NCBI RefSeq assembly: GCF_000282895.1
Contig: NZ_ALBQ01000059.1
Location: 1 to 64,000, forward strand
Direction of reading: 5' to 3'
DNA length: 64,000 bases
DNA from: Sphingomonas sp. ATCC 31555
GTDB lineage: Bacteria; Pseudomonadota; Alphaproteobacteria; Sphingomonadales; Sphingomonadaceae
Both the position numbers and the translations under genes were made by a program. The notes under the pieces are model-generated. The model was not told the DNA's origin and made no database searches. It was given only the letters and a program-made list of their open reading frames with translations. Shown piece by piece: positions 16,260 through 23,762 of this stretch (its first letter is position 1; each line of letters opens with the position of its first letter).

Positions 16260-17549
16260 ATGAGCTTTCCCTGGGCGCGCCATTACGAGCCGAAAAACCC
16301 GGTGATGAAATGGGTGGACGATCGGCTGCCACTGCCGCGGTTCGTCTATAACGCGATCGGCGCCGGGTATCCGGTGCCGCGCAACCTGAATTACTTCTGG
16401 AATTTCGGCATTCTCGCCGGACTTTCGCTGGTTATCCAGATCGTCACCGGCATCGTGCTGGCGATGCACTTCCACAGTTCGGCTGCCGGCGCCTTCGAAT
16501 CGGTGAACGGCACGATCATGCGAGATGTGAACGCGGGCTGGTTCCTGCGCTTCGCCCACGCCAACGGCGCCAGCATGTTCTTCATCGTGGTATACATCCA
16601 CATCTTCCGCGGCCTGCACTACGGTTCGTACAAGGCACCGCGCGAGATGGTGTGGCTGCTCGGCGTGGTCATCTTCCTGCTGATGATGGCCACGGCGTTC
16701 ATGGGCTATGTGCTTCCCTGGGGGCAGATGAGCTTCTGGGGCGCGCAGGTGATCACCGGTTTCTTCTCGGCGATACCCGTTGTGGGCGACTGGATCCGCA
16801 TCTGGCTGCTCGGCGGTTATGCGCCGGATGACGCTGCACTCAATCGCTTCTTCTCGCTCCACTATCTGCTGCCATTCGTGATCGCGGGTGTAATCATCCT
16901 GCACATCTGGGCGTTGCACATTCCCGGCTCGAGCAACCCGACCGGCGTGGAAGTGAAGGGCGAGCAGGATACCGTGCCGTTCCACCCCTATTACACCGCC
17001 AAGGACGGCTTCGGGGTGGGCGTGTTCCTGATCCTGTTTTCGATCCTGATCTTCTTCTATCCGGATTATCTGGGCCACCCGGACAATTACATCCCGGCGA
17101 ACCCGCTCTCCACGCCTGCGCACATCGTTCCCGAATGGTATTTCTGGCCGTTCTACGCGATCCTGCGCGCTTTTACCGCGGACTTCATCATCCCGGCGAA
17201 GCTTTGGGGCGTGCTGGCGATGTTCGGATCGATCCTGCTGCTGTTCTTCCTGCCATGGCTCGATCGGTCGCCGGTGCGTTCGGCCAACTACCGGCCGATG
17301 TACCGCATCGCCTTCTGGGTGCTGGTTGCGGACGTGCTGATCCTGGGATGGTGCGGTGGCTCGCCGGCGGAACCCTTCTATGTGATCACGAGCCAGATCG
17401 CCTCGGCCTATTATTTCGCGCACTTCCTGATCATCGTGCCGATCATCTCGCGGATCGAAACGCCGCGGCCGCTGCCCAACTCGATCACCGAAGCGGTGCT
17501 GAAGGGTGAGGGCGGATCGCGCATCACTGCCACCGCGGCGACGGCGTAA
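16260..17549 (+). CDS. petB: Cytochrome b of the bc1 complex
   Basis: A 429-residue integral membrane subunit carrying the two b haems and both quinone sites. There are eight or nine hydrophobic helices. The signature PEWYFWPFYAILRA of the Qo site (PEWY) is at about residues 290-303, GYVLPWGQMSFWGA is intact, and the haem histidines lie in helices II and IV (LAMHFHSS; SLHYLLPF and ILHIWALH). It is the central gene of the bc1 operon, 14 bases before cytochrome c1. Confidence 0.97.
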   Translation: MSFPWARHYEPKNPVMKWVDDRLPLPRFVYNAIGAGYPVPRNLNYFWNFGILAGLSLVIQIVTGIVLAMHFHSSAAGAFESVNGTIMRDVNAGWFLRFAHANGASMFFIVVYIHIFRGLHYGSYKAPREMVWLLGVVIFLLMMATAFMGYVLPWGQMSFWGAQVITGFFSAIPVVGDWIRIWLLGGYAPDDAALNRFFSLHYLLPFVIAGVIILHIWALHIPGSSNPTGVEVKGEQDTVPFHPYYTAKDGFGVGVFLILFSILIFFYPDYLGHPDNYIPANPLSTPAHIVPEWYFWPFYAILRAFTADFIIPAKLWGVLAMFGSILLLFFLPWLDRSPVRSANYRPMYRIAFWVLVADVLILGWCGGSPAEPFYVITSQIASAYYFAHFLIIVPIISRIETPRPLPNSITEAVLKGEGGSRITATAATA

Positions 17550-17563
17550 GGGGGCCGGGGACC

Positions 17564-18399
17564 ATGACGTCGATCTTTCAACGCTCGATCAAGTTCCTGA
17601 TTGGTGCCGGCTTCGTGTTCGTGCTGCTGCTGGCGCTTGTCGGCAGCATCACCGGCCTGATCAACGAACCGCCGCAGGAAACGGCGGAGCATGCGCTGCA
17701 CAAGCATCCCAAGGAGCTGGAGCTCGCCTCCAACGGCCCGCTGGGCAAGTTCGAACTGGGCCAGCTGCAGCGTGGCTTCAAGGTTTACAAAGAAGTTTGC
17801 GCCGCCTGCCACTCTCTAAACCTCGTCGCGTTCCGCAACCTGAAGACCTGGGCTATAGCGACGCGCAGGTGAAGAAGATCGCCAAGGAGTGGATGGTCAA
17901 GCAGCCGGCCTTCGACGAGAAGGCGGGCACCTGGGGCGAGCGGGACAACCTGCCGTCCGATCGTTTCCCCAAAGTCTTCTATGCCGGTACCGGCAATCCG
18001 CCGGACCTGAGCCTGATGGCCAAGGCGCGGCACGATGGTGCAGCCTATGTCTACTCGCTGCTGACCGGCTATGGCGAGAAGCCTGATCCGGCCAAGGCGG
18101 CGAAGTTCCCCGACGTGGCGAAGACGCCGGAGGGCATGTACTTCAACCCGTATTTCGCCAACCTCAACATCTCCATGCCGCCGCCGCTGACCAGCGAAGG
18201 GCAGGTGCAATATGATGACGGCACCCGCGCGACCGTCGATCAGATGGCCAAGGACGTGAGCGCCTTCCTAGTCTGGACGGCGGAGCCGACGCTCCAGAAG
18301 CGGCACCAGGCCGGCGTAGCGGTCGTGATCTTCTTGCTGTTTGCCACGGGGCTCGCCTATGGCGCGTACCTCACTGTGTGGCGCGGCATGAAGCACTGA
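17564..18399 (+). pseudogene. petC: Cytochrome c1, broken by a one-base deletion
   Basis: This gene encodes the haem c1 subunit of the bc1 complex, but the reading frame is split. From 17564 the frame reads an anchor-like N-terminus and the haem motif CAACH (Cys79, Cys82, His83) up to residue 93 (FRNL), then drifts to a stop at 17872. The rest, starting EDLGYSDAQVKKIAKEW, lies in another frame from 17842 to 18399 and holds the methionine-ligand region SMPPPL and the C-terminal anchor helix. Adding one G between 17842 and 17843 (ctg-gaa-gac) restores one 278-residue protein of normal length. Since bc1 needs this subunit, a sequencing error is as likely as a true mutation. Confidence 0.9.
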
Positions 18400-18941
18400 T
18401 GGACCTGAACCAGAACGACGATATTCGCAGTCGCATCCGGACGATCCCCGACTTCCCGAAGCCGGGGATCCAGTTCCGCGACATCACAACGCTGCTGCTC
18501 GATGCCGAAGGGCTGAAGCTGACGATCGAGCGCATGGCGGCGCAGGTGCAATGGCCGGTAGACCTCGTCGCCGGCATCGAAGCGCGCGGGTTCCTGTTCG
18601 CGTCGGCGCTGGCGATGCAACTGGAGGCCGGCGTGCTGCTGGTTCGCAAGGACGGCAAGCTGCCGGGCGCGACCATCGCCGAAGACTATGCACTCGAATA
18701 TGGCACCGATCGCATCGCCATCCATGCCGATGCCTGTGCGCCGGGTGCTCGCGTGCTTCTGGTTGACGACCTGATCGCCACAGGCGGCACCGCGCGCGCG
18801 GCCGTGCGGTTGCTGCACAAGGCGGGCGCCGAGGTGGTGCAGGCGTCTTTCGTGGTCGACTTGCCAGATCTCGGCGGCGCGGATGCGCTTCGCAGCGACG
18901 GGGTGACCGTATCGGCGCTGGTGGCGTTCGCCGGGCACTGA
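18399..18941 (+). CDS. apt: Adenine phosphoribosyltransferase
   Basis: A 180-residue purine-salvage enzyme that makes AMP from adenine and PRPP. It begins with the typical DIRSRIRTIPDFPKPGIQFRDIT pattern, followed by VAGIEARGFLFASALA and the PRPP-binding motif VLLVDDLIATGGT near residues 123-135. Its ATG overlaps the stop codon of the cytochrome c1 frame (TGATG on base 18399), so it is the last gene of the bc1 transcript. This coupling to an unrelated respiratory operon appears structural rather than functional. Confidence 0.95.
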   Translation: MDLNQNDDIRSRIRTIPDFPKPGIQFRDITTLLLDAEGLKLTIERMAAQVQWPVDLVAGIEARGFLFASALAMQLEAGVLLVRKDGKLPGATIAEDYALEYGTDRIAIHADACAPGARVLLVDDLIATGGTARAAVRLLHKAGAEVVQASFVVDLPDLGGADALRSDGVTVSALVAFAGH

Positions 18942-19146
18942 GCGGCGCCAGCGCCACCATGGGGCGCCGCGTCGGCGTTCACGACGCATCGAACGGGGCG
19001 ACCACCACCGAGATGTGTATCGCGAGCGGTAGCGATCGCCGGCTACGGTGCGGAACCTCCACCACCATTCGCGCGATTTTCGCTCCCTGAGGCGCGGTCT
19101 GCGGGTGTCCCGCCCGATCGTGGCTCCAGTGATAAGGAGCGTATCG

Positions 19147-19476
19147 ATGCGATTGGCCTGGAAACCGTTGATCGGCGCAGCGCTGCTGGGCGCCGCTGCC
19201 ACGCTGGGCGCATGCACCGGCGGCGGCTATGGCAGATCAGGCGTGGCGGTGGGGTATAATAGCGGCTGGGGCAACCCCTATTGGGGTTGGTACGACAACT
19301 ATTACTACCCCGGCACGGGCGCCTATGTGTACGACCGGTATCGCCATCGCCGCGCGTGGAACGATGTCCAGCGCGGCTATTGGCTGCAGCGCCGAAACGA
19401 CTGGCGCGGCGAGCGGCGCTGGCGCAACAACTGGCGCGATTTCCGCGGGCGGCCGGGCATTCGGCGCCCGCGCTGA
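19147..19476 (+). CDS. Small Tyr/Trp/Arg-rich lipoprotein
   Basis: A 109-residue predicted lipoprotein. The signal MRLAWKPLIGAALLGAAATL ends in the lipobox LGAC (Cys23). The mature part is first rich in Gly, Tyr and Trp (SGWGNPYWGWYDNYYYPG) and then strongly basic, with repeated NDWRG and RRWRNNWRDFRG units. Such WR/RG-rich ends are common in small alphaproteobacterial envelope proteins without known function. The start has a strong ribosome site aaggag at 19134-19139. A longer frame from 19048 is rejected on that basis. Confidence 0.78.
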   Translation: MRLAWKPLIGAALLGAAATLGACTGGGYGRSGVAVGYNSGWGNPYWGWYDNYYYPGTGAYVYDRYRHRRAWNDVQRGYWLQRRNDWRGERRWRNNWRDFRGRPGIRRPR

Positions 19477-19497
19477 GCTGCTTTAGCGAAGGCTCAC

Positions 19498-19524
19498 GGA
19501 CAGGGATCTGTCGTATCCCTGTCC
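19498..19524 (+). terminator. Hairpin after the small lipoprotein gene
   Basis: A perfect 10-bp stem GGACAGGGAT/ATCCCTGTCC with a 7-base loop lies 22 bases after the stop codon. It lacks a T-run, so it may act as a 3' stabiliser or a weak terminator between this gene and the convergent GNAT gene. Confidence 0.5.
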
Positions 19525-19567
19525 CCTCCACCGAAGCCGGAACCTCGTCGCCTCTCCGGGCCTGGTC

Positions 19568-20089
19568 TTACCCTACGCCGATCTCACGCCGCATCCAGCG
19601 CGCGTCCGCACCATAGCGGGCCACTTTGGCCGCCAACGCCGGTGAGGTCGCAGCCTCGACAAAGCCCAGGTGCCGCCAAAAGGGGGCAGCGCCTTCCACG
19701 GCGATCAGTTCGGCCGTGCAAATGCCGTCTTGAGCGGCTTGCTGCACGGCCCGTTCGACCAAGTCGCGCCCGACGCCGGAACCGCGGCCCGAGCCGGAAA
19801 CCGCGAGATCGTGAACGAACAGCACGTCCTGGGCAGCGGCGGGCGGCAAAAGGGTGCCGACCGCCGGCGGCGCCTCCCGCGCCCAGCCATGCGCCAGCAG
19901 ATACGCGATCAGCACATCGCCGCGAAACGCGCCCAGGCAATAGGATGCGGCGATGCTGAGCCGCGTGGCGAACGCCGCCGCGTCCTCTCGCAGAAACGCG
20001 GGATAGCATTCCGCCTGAATCGCAAGCGCCGCCGGCAAATCCGAACGTGCAAGCGGGCGGACGACAAGGTTCGACAGGGGCTGGTGCAT
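19568..20089 (-). CDS. GNAT family N-acetyltransferase
   Basis: A 173-residue predicted acetyltransferase. It starts with the usual RPLARSDLPAALAIQAECYP, has the acetyl-CoA loop VSGSGRGSGVGRDLVERAV near residues 97-115 (the R-G-x-G-x-G pattern), and ends with the aromatic motif APFWRHLGFVEA. The catalytic core looks complete. It stands alone, convergent with the lipoprotein gene on the left and next to the repeat array on the right. The substrate is unknown. Confidence 0.86.
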   Translation of the reverse strand: MHQPLSNLVVRPLARSDLPAALAIQAECYPAFLREDAAAFATRLSIAASYCLGAFRGDVLIAYLLAHGWAREAPPAVGTLLPPAAAQDVLFVHDLAVSGSGRGSGVGRDLVERAVQQAAQDGICTAELIAVEGAAPFWRHLGFVEAATSPALAAKVARYGADARWMRREIGVG

Positions 20090-20735
20090 TCCGAACGGGT
20101 ATCGGAGCCTGCGCGTGCATGCCAGTCTATCCCGCGGCCGGCGTCAGGCGGCTCTCGAGTCGCAAATGGCCGTGCTGCGGCTGACATCGCGATGCATTGC
20201 GGGCGCCGCTTCGGCTTTTGCCGGGTGGCGAACCCATCAACGTGTCGCCCCTTCGACGCGGGCGTGAACGTCGGGCCTGCTGGGGAGGACCCGGCGTGGT
20301 GGCCATCGACCGAAGTTTAGGAAGTTTAGGTGTTCGCGGGTTTTGCCGGGTCGGCGTGGAGGGACGAAGTTTAGGAAGTTTAGGCGTTCGCGGGTTCTGC
20401 CGGGCCGGCGTGGAGGGACGAAGTTTAGGAAGTTTAGGCGTTCGCGGGTTTTGCCGGGTCGGCGTGGAGGGACGAAGTTTAGGAAGTTTAGGCGTTCGCG
20501 GGTTCTGCCGGGCCGGCGTGGAGGGGCGAAGTTTAGGAAGTTTAGGCGCGTGGAGATTCTGCGCGTCCGGCTCGCCGACGCACAGGTCGATACCGCCACG
20601 CGTTTCTCTCCGCGCGCAAAAGGGCGTTACCAAACAGGTTCAAAGAGCGGCCGACGGAAAGCGACGACATGGTACATATGGGGAACATTGCGGCGGGCTC
20701 AAGGTTGGATCGCCGCGAATGGAACATGTTGGTGG
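20090..20735. other. 646-base gap containing the tandem repeat
   Basis: No gene is supported here. Several frames cross the gap only because the 54-bp repeat unit is a multiple of three and stays open, giving artificial repeats such as SLGSLGVRGF. After the array (20551-20735) the sequence is less GC-rich and shows no clear promoter for either neighbour. Confidence 0.6.
20311..20550. repeat. 54-bp tandem repeat built on AAGTTTAGG, locus 2
   Basis: Five copies of gaagtttaggaagtttag begin at 20312, 20366, 20420, 20474 and 20528, exactly 54 bases apart. The unit is two 9-base AAGTTTAGG words plus a GC-rich spacer of about 34 bases (gttcgcgggttctgccggg and so on) that alternates between two near-identical versions (ttttgccgggtc and ttctgccgggcc). 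The last copy keeps only the 18-base core. The core is the reverse complement of the dispersed repeats at 6798-6994. Confidence 0.93.
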
Positions 20736-21065
20736 CTAGCTGCCATTCGCCAGCGAGAGCTTGGCGCTTACCAACGCATCGCCAATTGTTTCGAACAGAC
20801 CCTCCCGGGGTTCTGCCTGTATCTGCCAGAAGGGTTCCCAGTGTGCGCCGCAGGGAAATGGCACATTATCGGGGTGCCACTCATCGTTCGCTTCGTAGCT
20901 TCGCACCCGCTCTTCAACAATTTGATAGCGGAGATCAGCTCGGTCGTAGATCGCGAGCCGCAGCATCGCGTCGGCGGAGAGTAGTTCGGCGTGACGATAT
21001 CGCAGTTCCATCCCCCCACGATGCTCCGCAAGGGCCATGTCCGCAACTGCGGCGGGATCTGACAT
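20736..21065 (-). CDS. Unknown small acidic protein
   Basis: A 109-residue protein with no recognised domain. It is soluble, acidic and rich in Glu and aromatic residues (HWEPFWQIQAEPREGLFETIG). The start at 21065 has a good ribosome site gggagg. Codon bias is somewhat weaker than in nearby core genes. The gene ahead of it on the same strand (21130-21501) is also unknown and 64 bases away, so the two may be a pair. Together with the adjoining repeat array this looks like a small accessory pocket. Confidence 0.55.
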   Translation of the reverse strand: MSDPAAVADMALAEHRGGMELRYRHAELLSADAMLRLAIYDRADLRYQIVEERVRSYEANDEWHPDNVPFPCGAHWEPFWQIQAEPREGLFETIGDALVSAKLSLANGS

Positions 21066-21129
21066 GACGCGTTAACCCTCCCCCGATTGCAAGCGGGAAT
21101 GGGGGAAAGTGGTGGAGAGCGGACGTAGG

Positions 21130-21501
21130 TTAGTCTCCTAGCGTAAAGTTGACCCTGACGTGTGGCAGCCACTCGGGAAGCACCTCGCGCGATAGGTCAA
21201 GGCTTGCAAGTTGGCGCTCCGCCTCATCCGCATCGCCGTGGAATCCATACACGGTGGGGACATTGGGCCCCTTCACTGGTATGCCGCCGCACCACAACCC
21301 CGGTGCTGGAACCGGCCCGTTGAAGTGTTGGCCCCAGGCGTGATCTACCACCCAAAGCTCCCAGCCAAGCACTTCGACGCGATCCTCTCGGCACGCCGCG
21401 AGGAACGATGCCGCGTCCTCCGGCAGCACGCCAAGCTCGCCATTCCTCGCATGGAAAGCTCGCGAGCGGACGACGGGATCAAGTGAGGGTGGCCACAACA
21501 T
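21130..21501 (-). CDS. Unknown small protein
   Basis: A 123-residue protein that I cannot assign. It starts MLWPPSLDPVVRSRAFH and contains DAASFLAACREDRVEVLGWELWVVDHAW in the first half, with many Trp, Pro and acidic residues, and no signal peptide or membrane segment. Small size, acidity and position beside another orphan gene recall immunity proteins of polymorphic toxins, but no toxin gene is near and this is only a resemblance. The ATG at 21501 is used; a TTG one codon earlier is possible. Confidence 0.55.
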   Translation of the reverse strand: MLWPPSLDPVVRSRAFHARNGELGVLPEDAASFLAACREDRVEVLGWELWVVDHAWGQHFNGPVPAPGLWCGGIPVKGPNVPTVYGFHGDADEAERQLASLDLSREVLPEWLPHVRVNFTLGD

Positions 21502-21756
21502 CAAAGCACTCTACTGCGAAGCTAAACGTCCGCTAGTGGGGCGAAAGCCGCTCTCAGCGGGTTCGTTGACCAGGAACATCCGCGCCTTTCCGAAACTCGC
21601 CGCAGCGACACAAGCGGTAACGCTGTCGCGTTGCCGCGCTCTACATGGTCCTCGACGGCAGATCCGTGGGCCCCAGATCGTCCGAGGCGACGGGCACACA
21701 AGGCGGGCTTGTGGAACTTGCGCCGGCAACCGATGCCAGGGCCAGCAGGAGCAGTT

Positions 21757-22209
21757 TCACCCCTGCGCCGGCCGTCGCCCGATCATTGCGTTGGCGATGA
21801 AGGTGAGAACCGGGGCGTCCTGCTGGTTGTAGGTCGTCATCCTGCTGCGGACGATGCCCATCTCCGGACGGCTCTGCGAGGCGCGGACTTCCAGGACTTC
21901 GGTTTCGCAGCGCAGCACGTCGCCGGGGAAGACGGGCTTCAGCCAGCGCAGTTCGTCGATGCCGGCGGCGCCCAGGCTGGCGACGGGCTCCGCTTCGTGA
22001 TGCGCCACCAGCATCGCCATCGTCATTGCGTTGGTGTGCCAGCCGCTCGCCGCCAGGCGGCCGAAATGCGTCCGCGCGGCCGCTTCGTCGGAAAGGTGGA
22101 AGGGCTGCGGATCATATTTCCGGGCGAATTCCAGCACTTCTTCGCGCGTGACTTCGTAGCGGCCGAAGCTGGCGCGATCGCCTATCTGGATATCATCGAA
22201 ATAGCGCAT
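21757..22209 (-). CDS. MaoC-like (R)-enoyl-CoA hydratase/dehydratase
   Basis: A 150-residue single hot-dog-fold protein. It starts MRYFDDIQIGDRASFGRYEVTREEVLEFARKYDPQPFHLSDE, which carries the hydratase-2 pattern with the catalytic Asp and His in the D-x-x-x-x-H segment (YDPQPFH), followed by GRLAASGWHTNAMTM. The family hydrates enoyl-CoA thioesters, often for fatty-acid breakdown or polyester precursor supply. The start at 22209 is preferred over the longer frame from 22245. It lies 42 bases after the next gene's stop and may share its transcript. Confidence 0.87.
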   Translation of the reverse strand: MRYFDDIQIGDRASFGRYEVTREEVLEFARKYDPQPFHLSDEAAARTHFGRLAASGWHTNAMTMAMLVAHHEAEPVASLGAAGIDELRWLKPVFPGDVLRCETEVLEVRASQSRPEMGIVRSRMTTYNQQDAPVLTFIANAMIGRRPAQG

Positions 22210-22251
22210 GGCGGTGAGTTTCGATTGAAAACCAGTTTCAGGCAAGCGGAT

Positions 22252-23520
22252 TCATCGGGGTGCCAGCCACGGCCGGAACGGCGCGTCGGTGCCGTCGATC
22301 CCGGTGCGTGGCGGCAGCCCGAGCAGGGTGCGGAGCAGCGGATAGACATCGACATTGTCGAACGCCGGCACGGTGCCGTGGCGAAAGGCGGGGCCGGCGG
22401 CGATGAACAGCGCCAGCATTTCGGGCGCCTGATTGTCATAGCCATGGGCGCCGCCGGTCGACGGCTTGGTCGGAGCCTTTTCGAGGATCAGCCAGCCCAT
22501 CTCCGCCAGGCAGAGGATCGGCGCGACCCGCGGGTTGCTGCCATAGCGGAAGCGGCTGGGGATATCCTGCTTGCGCCAGCACTGCATATGCGGGTGCGGC
22601 GCGAGCAGCTGGCGCTCGACGACCGCTTCCTGGCCCGGGGTGGGCACCACCGTGGCATAAGGCCCGGTTTCCAGCACATGATAGCTGCCCGCCGGCAGAT
22701 CGAGCGTCACCACGCGTTCGCTGCTGGTGGGACCCATGCCGTGATCCGATACGATCACCAGATTGGCCGGCTGGCGCAAGGCGGCCAGGCCATCGCGCAG
22801 CGCGCCGATCTGGCGATCGATCGTGGCGGCGGCCTCGGCCACTTCGGCGCTGTCGGGACCGCTTTCATGGCCGATCACGTCGACGCGATCGAAATAGAGC
22901 GTCAGCAGCCTTGGTCGGATCGCGGCGGGACGGCGGAGCCAATCGAGCAGGGTGTTGACGCGCTGCGTCTCGCTGATCGCATCGTTGAAGGCGAGCCAAT
23001 CCTGCGGCCGCACGCCGCCTTCCACCTTGGCATGGCCGCTCTTCGTCGCCGTGCCGCCGAAGGCGACCTCCGAACCCGGCCAGAACAGCGTGCCCGTGCG
23101 GATGCCGGCGCGCTCGGCATCGACCCAGATCGGCGGCGTCGCGTTCCACCAGAAGGGATCGGTTTCCGCCATGGTGAAGATCTCGCCCGGGCGGGCCGCG
23201 TCTTCCATCTTGTTGCCGACCAGGCCGGTGTGATCGGGCACCATGCCGGTTACGATCGTCCAGTGATTGGGGAAGGTCTTGGTCGGGAAGCTGGGCCGCA
23301 TCGGGCCGGTGAGTCCTTCGGCGACCAGCCGGTTGAGGTTGGGCGTGACGCCGCGGCGCAGATAATCGGGGCGGAAGCCGTCGATCGAAATCAGGATCGT
23401 GACCGGTTCGCGCGTTTCCGCGACGGCGGCGGGTGGGGTGGGCGTGATCGCCGGCGGAGTGGCACATGCCTGGAGAAGCGCGACGCACATGGCCGCGGCG
23501 ATTCGAGAATACCAACGCAT
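22252..23520 (-). CDS. Ectonucleotide pyrophosphatase/phosphodiesterase-like lipoprotein
   Basis: A 422-residue predicted lipoprotein of the alkaline phosphatase/ENPP superfamily. The signal MRWYSRIAAAMCVALLQAC ends in a lipobox (Cys19). The metal-site residues of the fold are visible: ISIDGFRPDYL (first Asp), the nucleophile Thr in PSFPTKTFPNHWTIVTG, FDRVDVIGHESGP, and VSDHGMGP. Family members hydrolyse phosphodiester or pyrophosphate bonds of nucleotides or lipids outside the cytoplasm. The start at 23520 is set by the signal peptide; an upstream extension to 23745 is rejected. The exact substrate is unknown. Confidence 0.9.
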   Translation of the reverse strand: MRWYSRIAAAMCVALLQACATPPAITPTPPAAVAETREPVTILISIDGFRPDYLRRGVTPNLNRLVAEGLTGPMRPSFPTKTFPNHWTIVTGMVPDHTGLVGNKMEDAARPGEIFTMAETDPFWWNATPPIWVDAERAGIRTGTLFWPGSEVAFGGTATKSGHAKVEGGVRPQDWLAFNDAISETQRVNTLLDWLRRPAAIRPRLLTLYFDRVDVIGHESGPDSAEVAEAAATIDRQIGALRDGLAALRQPANLVIVSDHGMGPTSSERVVTLDLPAGSYHVLETGPYATVVPTPGQEAVVERQLLAPHPHMQCWRKQDIPSRFRYGSNPRVAPILCLAEMGWLILEKAPTKPSTGGAHGYDNQAPEMLALFIAAGPAFRHGTVPAFDNVDVYPLLRTLLGLPPRTGIDGTDAPFRPWLAPR

Positions 23521-23762
23521 CCGCGCCTGATGCCGCCGAATGGTTACGCTGGAAAGGCGTCGCAGCAGCGCAAGCAAATCAATGCCTTCCCGAAAACTTC
23601 GAATTCCTGCACATTGGCAGGAAAGCGCCTTTCCGGATGTTTGCCGGATGCCGTGCAGGTGCCGCGCCGCCGATCGCCGCCGGCAGGAACATGGTGAACG
23701 AACGTCCGGCTGAGACATTGTGTGTCGCACGCGCGGCAACGGCACAGGCGAAGGAGGTTCGA

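Noticed and set aside
20311..20550. Possible CRISPR array
   Set aside because: The segments between the 18-base cores are near-identical copies, not unique spacers, and no cas gene is present.
20689..20713. GGAAC-N17-GTT, resembling an EcfG general-stress promoter
   Set aside because: No rightward gene follows it; the next genes on that side run leftward.
20197..20984. Open frames with repeats such as SLGSLGVRGF and KFRKFRRSRV
   Set aside because: They stay open only because the repeat period is a multiple of three; both strands and several frames show it, and no ribosome site or conserved start is seen.
21511..21729. 72-codon leftward frame between two unknown genes
   Set aside because: No ribosome site and no coding bias; the 255-base gap holds nothing else that I can support.
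21631..23697. 688-codon rightward frame
   Set aside because: It is antisense to the MaoC-like and phosphodiesterase-like genes, both of which have clear motifs.
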